From assembly GCA_946415365.1 (NCBI GenBank), contig CAMKSE010000003.1:124001-188000 (forward strand): a DNA stretch of 64,000 nucleotides, given 5' to 3'. Positions 1 through 7,024 of this stretch are shown piece by piece; positions within the stretch are counted from its first letter, which is position 1; the number at the start of each line of letters is the position of its first letter. Below the pieces are notes generated by a model. That model had not been told where the DNA came from, made no database searches, and saw only the letters and a list, made by a program, of their open reading frames with translations. This DNA comes from an uncultured Prevotellaceae bacterium (lineage in GTDB: Bacteria > Bacteroidota > Bacteroidia > Bacteroidales > Bacteroidaceae). A program made the position numbers and the translations under genes.

Positions 1-2
1 CT

Positions 3-743
3 CATTTTGGTGGCAGCTTGTCTTTGGCAGAGATATTAGCGACCTTGTACTCGTTTTTTATCACTTATGATTTAGAGGATTTAGAAAATAGAGACAGGCT
101 GATCTTGAGTAAGGGACATGCAGCCTTAGCTCTTTATTGTGCCTTATTTGAACGAGGTTTTCTTTCTAAAGAAATGCTAGAGAAGTTTGAACAAAATGGT
201 AGTGATATTGTTGCTCATTCCAAGAAAGATCTTCAAAAAGGTTTAGAGTTCTCTGGCGGCAGTCTTGGATTGGGTCTGTCATATGCAGTAGGTGTAGCCT
301 ACGCCTGCAGAAAGAAAGAACTGAAGAATCGCATTTATGTAATTGTTGGTGATGGTGAGCTAAACGAGGGAATCACATGGGAATCTTTGATGTTTGCAGC
401 GCATTACCATTTGGATAATTTGACGGTAATTGTTGACCATAACCATCTTCAGGCAGATGGGTTTATAGAGGATGTGATGAATACATCGCCTTTGGAGGAA
501 AAGTTTATCTCTTTTGGCTTTGATGTAGATATCGTTGATGGTCATTCTGTACAGGATTTATATGAGGCATTAGCAAAAAGGACTGAGAGTTCCCCTAGAG
601 CGATTATAGCGGAAACGGTAAAAGGTAAAGGTGTCTCTTTTATTGAGAATAAAGTTAAGTGGCACCATGGAAGCCTGAATGAACAGCGTTATCTGAAAGC
701 GCTTAAGGAATTAGGAGAGGAGGCTGGCGATGATAGATTATAA
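3..743 (+). CDS. Transketolase N-terminal subunit (5' end outside window)
   Basis: This is the thiamine-diphosphate-binding half of a split transketolase. The open frame runs to the window edge and its first visible residues are HFGGSLS, the typical transketolase N-terminal motif, so the TTG at 18 is not the start and the gene begins upstream. Visible motifs are KGH, the ThDP/metal motif GDGELNEG (visible residues 111-118 counted from position 18) and DHNHLQ. It overlaps the C-terminal-subunit gene by 14 bp. Its neighbours (SDR, acyl carrier protein, MBOAT) point to making a modification group for a surface polymer rather than to the pentose phosphate pathway; that role is inferred. Confidence 0.9.
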   Translation, partial: HFGGSLSLAEILATLYSFFITYDLEDLENRDRLILSKGHAALALYCALFERGFLSKEMLEKFEQNGSDIVAHSKKDLQKGLEFSGGSLGLGLSYAVGVAYACRKKELKNRIYVIVGDGELNEGITWESLMFAAHYHLDNLTVIVDHNHLQADGFIEDVMNTSPLEEKFISFGFDVDIVDGHSVQDLYEALAKRTESSPRAIIAETVKGKGVSFIENKVKWHHGSLNEQRYLKALKELGEEAGDDRL

Positions 744-1695
744 TTTGGAGCCATACGTTGGGCAGGCTCAGTCAACTGCATTATTTGGGATGTATTTGCC
801 CGATCAAATTGAGAACAACCCTAAGGTGAATGTTCTTTCTGCCGATATGTCTGTTGCTGCGAGTCTCGATAGGTTAATCTGTCAATATCCGGAACATTTT
901 ACTGAAATAGGAATTGCAGAACAGAATCTTATAGGCATTGCTGCTGGTATGGCTTCTGAAGGATATGTTCCTGTTGCAGTTGCCCAAGCTGCTTTTATAT
1001 CCATGAGAGCTTTTGAGATGGTAAGGCAGTATCTGGGGTATATGCAGAACAAGGTCGTTCTAATAGGTTTAAATGCAGGATTTTATCTTCAGTATTTTGG
1101 GAATACACATTACTGTATAGAGGATTTGGCAATCCTTAGGAGCATTCCTGGTATGACGGTGTTGTCACCAGCAGATGCGGGAGAAGCCGTTATGGCATTC
1201 CAGGAATCTTTGAGATGTAAAGGATCCGTATATATTCGTCTAACAGGAGGTTCTCAGATACCAGTTGTTTATCATGAAAGATGTGATTTCGAAATAGGGA
1301 AAAATATTGTGTTGCGAGAAGGCTCTGATGTGTGCATATTTGCTACAGGTGCATGTGTAGGGCATTCTTTGCTGGCTGCCGACATTCTAAAAGAATCAGG
1401 AATTGAGGCAAAGGTCGTGGACGTTCATACACTTAAACCTTTTGATAAGGATACGGTAGAATTGTCAAAAAACTGCAAGTTGTTTGTCTCTGTCGAAGAG
1501 CATAATGTGATAGGAGGTCTTGGTAGTGCTATCGCAGATTATATTTCTACGATGAAAGGTTTTCCGCCTCTCCTTAAATTGGGTGTTCACGATACTTTTT
1601 CTAAAGCAGGTGATTATGATTATCTGATGCTCCAACATCGGTTAACGCCAGAAATGATAGCAGAAGATATAAAACGGAAAATAATGTCACTATGA
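730..1695 (+). CDS. Transketolase C-terminal subunit
   Basis: This 321-residue protein carries the pyrimidine-binding and C-terminal domains of a transketolase/DXS-type enzyme and should pair with the preceding N-terminal half. It shows the catalytic glutamate motif GIAEQN (Glu64), the stretch THYCIEDLAILR typical of transketolase C halves, and the SPAD turn. Its start overlaps the upstream gene by 14 bp and its stop overlaps the SDR start as ATGA, so the genes are translationally coupled. Split transketolases are common in bacteria. Placement beside an acyl carrier protein recalls TK-like pairs that deliver a two-carbon hydroxyacyl unit to carrier proteins in some natural-product pathways, but that role is only inference here. 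Confidence 0.9.
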   Translation: MIDYNLEPYVGQAQSTALFGMYLPDQIENNPKVNVLSADMSVAASLDRLICQYPEHFTEIGIAEQNLIGIAAGMASEGYVPVAVAQAAFISMRAFEMVRQYLGYMQNKVVLIGLNAGFYLQYFGNTHYCIEDLAILRSIPGMTVLSPADAGEAVMAFQESLRCKGSVYIRLTGGSQIPVVYHERCDFEIGKNIVLREGSDVCIFATGACVGHSLLAADILKESGIEAKVVDVHTLKPFDKDTVELSKNCKLFVSVEEHNVIGGLGSAIADYISTMKGFPPLLKLGVHDTFSKAGDYDYLMLQHRLTPEMIAEDIKRKIMSL

Positions 1696-2426
1696 AAACA
1701 GTTGTGATTACTGGGTGTAACAGAGGAATTGGGAAGGGACTGATGGAATATTTCGCCTCTCAAGGATGGCATGTCATTGCTATTGTGAGAAAAGCTAGTG
1801 AGGAGTTTCAACAAGAACTCACTAGATTATCTGAAATGTATCAGGTTCCCTTGACACCAGTATTTGCTGACTTAAGCGATAAAGAGTCCTTGACTACTGC
1901 CGTAACAAAGGTCTCTGAAATGGATTGCGCCATTGATGTTCTCATTAACAATGCAGGCATCAATATCAGTAGACCTGTTTTTTATTTGGATTATGAAGAT
2001 GTTGAAAGATCGTTCAAAGTTAATTATTATGCTCCTTTTTTCTTATCAAAGGAGATTGGACGCTTGATGATTGGACAACAGTCTGGGGTTATTCTGAACA
2101 TTACCTCTGTAGCAGGTTTGACAGCGCAACCAGGTGGTGCAGCGTACGATGCCAGTAAAGCTGCCCTAAATATGTTTACAAAGAGTCTTGCTCTAGAATT
2201 GGCTCCATTTGGTGTGCGTGTAAATGCTGTGGCGTGTAGTGTTGTAGAAACGGACATGTACAAAGACCTTAAACCGGAAGTTCAGAAAAAAATCTTAAAA
2301 CGTGTGGCATTAAAAAGACCTTCTACAATTAAAGAAGTGGCTGATGTTATTGATTTTCTTGCTTCCGAGAAAGCATCTTATATGACTGGACAGATAGTTC
2401 AAGTGGATGGAGGGTATACGTTGTAA
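1692..2426 (+). CDS. Short-chain dehydrogenase/reductase, FabG-like
   Basis: A 244-residue classical SDR. The dinucleotide motif TGCNRGIG is at residues 7-14, NNAG at 86-89, and the catalytic set Asn111, Ser139, Tyr152 and Lys156 is complete. The C-terminal MTGQIVQVDGGYTL is typical of FabG-like enzymes. It starts inside the stop codon of the transketolase gene (ATGA) and lies 21 bp before the acyl carrier protein gene, so it probably reduces an acyl group carried on that protein or a precursor of it. The substrate cannot be read from the sequence; other members of this family oxidise sugar or steroid alcohols. Confidence 0.9.
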   Translation: MKTVVITGCNRGIGKGLMEYFASQGWHVIAIVRKASEEFQQELTRLSEMYQVPLTPVFADLSDKESLTTAVTKVSEMDCAIDVLINNAGINISRPVFYLDYEDVERSFKVNYYAPFFLSKEIGRLMIGQQSGVILNITSVAGLTAQPGGAAYDASKAALNMFTKSLALELAPFGVRVNAVACSVVETDMYKDLKPEVQKKILKRVALKRPSTIKEVADVIDFLASEKASYMTGQIVQVDGGYTL

Positions 2427-2447
2427 TTTTTAAATAGCATAAACAAT

Positions 2448-2687
2448 ATGGAAAGGAAAGAAATTTTTGAAAAATTGAATGAAATTTTTAGGAATGTGCT
2501 TGACAATGATGAGATTGAAGTAGGTGAAACTACACGTGCGGATGATATTGAAGAATGGGATTCGCTCAGCCATATTCAGATGATTGTTGCCATTGAGAAG
2601 ACATTCAAACTAAAATTTAATTCACGTGAAGTGATGAAATGGGATAATGTTGGCGAGATGGTTGATACAATTATGAAAAAAATATAA
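2448..2687 (+). CDS. Acyl carrier protein
   Basis: This 79-residue acidic protein has the phosphopantetheine attachment motif DSL with Ser39, and the helical pattern and length of a stand-alone acyl carrier protein. It lies four bases before the MBOAT gene and after the SDR. In the Dlt system a carrier protein, an MBOAT protein (DltB) and DltD transfer an acyl group across the membrane, and the gene order here is similar. A DltA-like ligase is not in the window and may lie upstream. This is a specialised carrier protein, not the housekeeping AcpP, which normally sits with fab genes. Confidence 0.9.
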   Translation: MERKEIFEKLNEIFRNVLDNDEIEVGETTRADDIEEWDSLSHIQMIVAIEKTFKLKFNSREVMKWDNVGEMVDTIMKKI

Positions 2688-2690
2688 GTA

Positions 2691-4175
2691 ATGCTCATCA
2701 ACTCATATAGCTTTTTGCTATTTTTCATAGTAGTATTTTTAATCTACTATTCACCGTTTGTTCGTCAGAAGGCTCAAAGGCAGAATCTATGGATTCTGTG
2801 TTCTAGTTATTTCTTTTATGCCTATGCTGACATTCGGACTATTCCGCTATTAATAGGTTCAACTATAGTTTTCTATCTGTTAGGAGCATGGGTAAAGCGT
2901 CTTGTTGAAAGAGAAGAGTGGGGCTTGGCGTCGGGGGTTACAACTTTTAGTACCTGCCTTGGTGTAGGTATACTCCTGTATTTTAAGTATTTGGGCTTCT
3001 TCGTAGATTCCTTTGCAGACTTGCTCCGTTCTATGGGCTTCCAAGTGTCATGGGGAACGTTACACATTCTTCTTCCTGTTGGGGTTAGTTTCTTCACTTT
3101 CAAGTTGATAAGTTATGTTGTAGAGATCCATCGTGAGCGTTTGGAGCCAAGTAAAGACTTGATAGAGTTTGCTGCCTATGTAGCTTTCTTCCCCACCATT
3201 ATGTCAGGACCTATAGATCGTCCAAACAATTTCCTTCAGCAGCTTCGTCGTAGCCACGATTTCAATTATCCTATGGCAGTCGATGGTTGTAGGCAGATTC
3301 TTTGGGGAATGTTTACCAAGATGTGTATTGCGGACAATGTCGGAACAGTTGTTGACAGTGTCTGGGAAGATTATACTTCTCAAAGTGCAACAGCGCTTGT
3401 CGTGGTAGCTATGTTGTATACCATTCAGATGTATGCTGATTTTAGTGGCTATTCTAATTTGGCAATAGGTGTTGGTAAGTTGATGGGATTCCGTGTCACA
3501 AAGAACTTTGATCATCCTTTCATAGGAAGGAATATGGCAGAGTTCTGGCGTCGTTGGCACATGTCTCTCACATCTTGGATTACCGACTATGTATATCTGC
3601 CGCTTAACTTTGCGTTCCGACGTATAGGAAATTGGGGGGCCATCTTAGCCATCATTATAAATATGATAATTATAGGCTTGTGGCATGGTGCAAGGTGGAC
3701 TTATGGTGTGTTTGGTCTTTATCATGGCCTTTTGTTCATACCATTAGTCCTTATGGGTATATCTAACAAAACGACTAAATTGATTCCTGGTAAATATGGG
3801 TTCCCGAAATTCATCGATTTTCTAGGAATGGTGCTTACTTTCTGCTTATTTACATTGGGAATAACTATCTTCCGGGCCCCGACGTTAGCTGATGCATGGC
3901 AATATTTGGCAGCAATTATTACGCTGCAAAATGGTATTCATCTTGGGCCTGTTGGTACGATGATATTCAGTAATATCTGGGTCTATTTATTTATTGTCGT
4001 TTTGTTGATTTTGGAGTGGACAACACGTCAGGTTGAACATCCTTTGCAGCTCCCAACCAACAGATTCTTTAGTTATCGTGTTGTTCGATGGGGGTTGTAC
4101 TTCCTAATTTTCGTACTAATCTTCCTTTTTACTTTTACAGGTGAAAGTCAAGACTTTTTATATTTTCAGTTCTGA
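2691..4175 (+). CDS. MBOAT-family membrane O-acyltransferase (DltB/AlgI-like)
   Basis: A 494-residue polytopic membrane protein of the MBOAT family, which moves acyl groups from a cytoplasmic donor to an extracytoplasmic acceptor. Family signatures include MYADFSGYSNLAIG (about 247-260), FWRRWHMSLTSW (His290) and GLWHGARWTYG with the conserved His332. It is full length for the AlgI/DltB type. It follows the carrier protein gene by 3 bp and its stop overlaps the start of the SGNH-like gene, so the donor is probably the acyl-loaded carrier protein and the acceptor a surface polysaccharide. Acceptor and acyl group are unknown. Confidence 0.9.
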   Translation: MLINSYSFLLFFIVVFLIYYSPFVRQKAQRQNLWILCSSYFFYAYADIRTIPLLIGSTIVFYLLGAWVKRLVEREEWGLASGVTTFSTCLGVGILLYFKYLGFFVDSFADLLRSMGFQVSWGTLHILLPVGVSFFTFKLISYVVEIHRERLEPSKDLIEFAAYVAFFPTIMSGPIDRPNNFLQQLRRSHDFNYPMAVDGCRQILWGMFTKMCIADNVGTVVDSVWEDYTSQSATALVVVAMLYTIQMYADFSGYSNLAIGVGKLMGFRVTKNFDHPFIGRNMAEFWRRWHMSLTSWITDYVYLPLNFAFRRIGNWGAILAIIINMIIIGLWHGARWTYGVFGLYHGLLFIPLVLMGISNKTTKLIPGKYGFPKFIDFLGMVLTFCLFTLGITIFRAPTLADAWQYLAAIITLQNGIHLGPVGTMIFSNIWVYLFIVVLLILEWTTRQVEHPLQLPTNRFFSYRVVRWGLYFLIFVLIFLFTFTGESQDFLYFQF

Positions 4176-5134
4176 TGAAAGAGATGAGAAAGTTTTTGTT
4201 GAATATATTGGGTTTTGCAGTTTTGTGCGTTGCTGCTATGTTCCTGGTAGAATTGTATTTACTAAATGTTCCCAATCGCTATTCATATAAGTATAATTAT
4301 ATTAAAAATCATAAGAATGAAATTCAGGTCCTACTCTTGGGAAGTTGTCATATTGAGGATGATTTAAATCCCAAACTGCTTGGTGAACATACCTTCAATG
4401 CCGCCATCTCTGGTCGTGAAGAGGTGTATGATGCAGATCTGATTAAGCAGTTCGTTCCCCAGATGAAAAACTTGAAGGTTCTGGTAATGCCTTTGGAGTA
4501 TAGGGATTTTGCTATGGGAAGAGGTAAGAAAAATCCACGTGACCTTAAGAAACATGGCGGTTTTCAGTCTACCTTTAAGTGTATGTATTATAAGTATATG
4601 AACATTCACATTGACCCTTTTTGGTATTGGTCAGAGATTCTGAATTCAGAACTTAATTACAAGGAACGTATTCATATGACATATGCACAACAGATTGAAA
4701 CAGACTCTTTAGGATTTGTGCAACTGCTAGATGCGAACAAAATAGATAAATGGGAGTATTGGGACCTTCCATCTATTTATGATATGTCTCTTCCTATAGA
4801 CTCTAGCAAATATCAACAGATATTTGAAATTTACCATACTGCAGGAAAAATTTGTGCAGATAATGGCGTCAGATTGATTTTGACATCGCTCCCCATGTAT
4901 AAGACTTATCAGGAGGATCTGAACCCTGCAGCTGAGAGGGAAATGCGTGATTTTGTGAAGAGAATCCAGAAAGAGTTTCCTACTGTTGAATATTATAGCT
5001 TTATGCGTGATGAGCGTTTCCTTCCAGAGGATTTCCATGATGCTAGCCATCTTTCGGAGTCAGGTGCACCCAAGTTCTCAAAGATATTTAAAGAAATAAT
5101 AGATGGGAATCCATCTGATAAACTCGATATTTAA
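4175..5134 (+). CDS. SGNH-like/DltD-like protein with Cys at the nucleophile position
   Basis: A 319-residue protein with an N-terminal membrane anchor (about residues 9-30) and an SGNH-hydrolase-like periplasmic domain. Relatives beside MBOAT genes have GSSH or GNSH at the first block; here the motif reads GSCH (residues 56-59), so Cys58 replaces the usual nucleophilic Ser. The C-terminal Asp-x-x-His block is intact (Asp289, His292 in DASH). Such partners of MBOAT proteins are thought to complete acyl transfer outside the membrane (DltD, AlgJ/AlgX). The start overlaps the MBOAT stop by one base. Whether the Cys form is catalytic cannot be told from sequence. Confidence 0.8.
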   Translation: MKEMRKFLLNILGFAVLCVAAMFLVELYLLNVPNRYSYKYNYIKNHKNEIQVLLLGSCHIEDDLNPKLLGEHTFNAAISGREEVYDADLIKQFVPQMKNLKVLVMPLEYRDFAMGRGKKNPRDLKKHGGFQSTFKCMYYKYMNIHIDPFWYWSEILNSELNYKERIHMTYAQQIETDSLGFVQLLDANKIDKWEYWDLPSIYDMSLPIDSSKYQQIFEIYHTAGKICADNGVRLILTSLPMYKTYQEDLNPAAEREMRDFVKRIQKEFPTVEYYSFMRDERFLPEDFHDASHLSESGAPKFSKIFKEIIDGNPSDKLDI

Positions 5135-5195
5135 ATGCAGAATATAGTCTATAAGCTAATGGCATTCACAAAATAGCGAAAAATGGAATAAAGAT

Positions 5196-6968
5196 ATGTC
5201 TTTCCGTTTGCTAAGTTCTAAGATAGTACAACCTGTCATACAGGAGTTGCCGATTATATTGGTTTTTTTCATTTTCATAAAAGCCAATTTGATGGAGTTT
5301 TTCCAAGACAATGATTATGACAGTGTATGGGACTATCTGTCAGTGTTTTCAATTTGGTTTTTATATTCCTATTTTATAGCTGCAATAATATGCATCTTTA
5401 ATAGAACATGGGTCCGTTGGCTATGGTATATATTATTATTGTCCATATATGCCATATCTTGTTTTTTAGCTGCTAATTTTGAGATGAGGATAGGTCCTAC
5501 ATTGATTACACTTTTGGTAGAGACAAACGAACGAGAAGCTGGGGAGTTCATGAGTGTATACTTTCTTACTGCAGCAAGTATAAAAGTCTATATTAAAGTT
5601 GCTATATATATTGCTTTAATATTTTTGGTTGAATTAGGGTATCGAAAATATTGTTTAGAAAGAATAAAACGGTTTAGGAGTATTTATGCGTCAATATTGA
5701 TAATATTCCTGCTGTTTGCTGGAATTATTCGTTGGAGCCATTATTCTGATTATTTCAATTTCAACAAACCAGATGATGAAGATGCGTTAGAATATCCTGC
5801 AAGCGATATATACACAAGATTGTTTTGCTCTTTATGCATAGAATCCAAGCAATCAAGTGTTATCGAAAGAGCCATAGATGTCTCACTGAATGCTGGAAAG
5901 GCCATGGCTACCTATGAAAAAGGCGACTCATTAAATGTGATTTTTGTCATAGGTGAGTCGTTTATTAAGTCTCATGCTAGTTTATATGGCTATCCGCTTG
6001 TTACCACACCGAACCTTCAATTACAGAAAGAGAAAGGTAATTTGTATGCATTTACAGATGTGATTACTCCATATAATTACACTAGTATGTCGGTAAAAAA
6101 CATGATGAGTTGTAACAGTCTGGGCGAATCGGAGAAATGGTTTAACTGTCCCTATTTCCCAGTTTTGTTCAAAAAAGCAGGCTATAATGTGTATTTCTGG
6201 AGTAATCAACATGAAACGACAGATGGTACTGTCTACGAATATGCACTAAACAGCTATTTGTACCATCAGAAGTTTTCTGATTCTATCTATGAGAAGACGA
6301 ATTCTAAGCCATCAGAGTATGATGGACAACTGTTTGATGATTTTAAGGAGTCTTGTATTGATAGCTTAAAAAGCCCAAACAATTTGTTCTTATTCCATTT
6401 AAGTGGTCAGCATATGGTATTTACTATGCGTTTTCCACAGACTGAAGAACATAAGCGTTTCACTTATAAAGATATTCATAATAATCATTCTTATATAAAC
6501 CGGAAGAAGTTGCAGTATATTGCCGACTATGATAATGCAATACTATACGGTGATTATGTATTGGCTGAAATGATGAAGTCGTTTGCTGATTGGAATGCAG
6601 TCCTTGTTTTCTTGTCAGACCATGGCGAAGAGGTTTTTGATTACCGTGACCGTATGGGACGGAGTTATACAGATAAGGTTGATAGCTTATATCTCAAGTA
6701 TCAATATGAGATACCATTTGTCATCTGGTGCTCTGATAGATTCAAGAGCAACTATCCGGATGTGGTAAACAATATCCAGGAATCCGTCAACAAACCATTT
6801 ATGATAGATAATGTTTGCCAATTACTATTTCATCTTGGTGGTTTAAAGACTGATTATTATCATCCGGAGCGGGATATATTGAGTAAGGAATATGTCCCCA
6901 GAGAACGAATAATCCGGGGGGGGGAGATTAATTTTGATGGTTTTTTTAAAAAAAGTGTTATAAATTGA
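5196..6968 (+). CDS. Membrane phosphoethanolamine-transferase-like (sulfatase fold) enzyme
   Basis: A 590-residue protein with about five membrane helices in the first 180 residues, followed by an alkaline-phosphatase/sulfatase-fold domain of the EptA/CptA type. The nucleophile block is VIGES (251-255) with Ser255 where EptA-like enzymes usually have Thr, followed by SLYGY; the metal-binding block LSDHGEE is at 473-479. Family members transfer phosphoethanolamine from phosphatidylethanolamine to lipid A or glycans in the periplasm. It follows the acylation genes in the same orientation, so it probably modifies the same or a related surface molecule. An eight-G tract lies near its 3' end (6917-6924). 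Confidence 0.8.
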   Translation: MSFRLLSSKIVQPVIQELPIILVFFIFIKANLMEFFQDNDYDSVWDYLSVFSIWFLYSYFIAAIICIFNRTWVRWLWYILLLSIYAISCFLAANFEMRIGPTLITLLVETNEREAGEFMSVYFLTAASIKVYIKVAIYIALIFLVELGYRKYCLERIKRFRSIYASILIIFLLFAGIIRWSHYSDYFNFNKPDDEDALEYPASDIYTRLFCSLCIESKQSSVIERAIDVSLNAGKAMATYEKGDSLNVIFVIGESFIKSHASLYGYPLVTTPNLQLQKEKGNLYAFTDVITPYNYTSMSVKNMMSCNSLGESEKWFNCPYFPVLFKKAGYNVYFWSNQHETTDGTVYEYALNSYLYHQKFSDSIYEKTNSKPSEYDGQLFDDFKESCIDSLKSPNNLFLFHLSGQHMVFTMRFPQTEEHKRFTYKDIHNNHSYINRKKLQYIADYDNAILYGDYVLAEMMKSFADWNAVLVFLSDHGEEVFDYRDRMGRSYTDKVDSLYLKYQYEIPFVIWCSDRFKSNYPDVVNNIQESVNKPFMIDNVCQLLFHLGGLKTDYYHPERDILSKEYVPRERIIRGGEINFDGFFKKSVIN

Positions 6969-6997
6969 CGGAAAATCGAATATTCTTTGTACCTTTG
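6965..6997 (+). promoter_or_regulatory. Bacteroidetes-type promoter of the repeat protein
   Basis: TTG at 6965-6967 and the -7 box TACCTTTG at 6990-6997 match the Bacteroidetes housekeeping promoter. It gives the repeat-protein gene its own transcript with a leader of roughly 20-25 nt. Confidence 0.6.
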
Positions 6998-7024
6998 CGT
7001 CCAAATTTAAATTTATAAAAAAGA

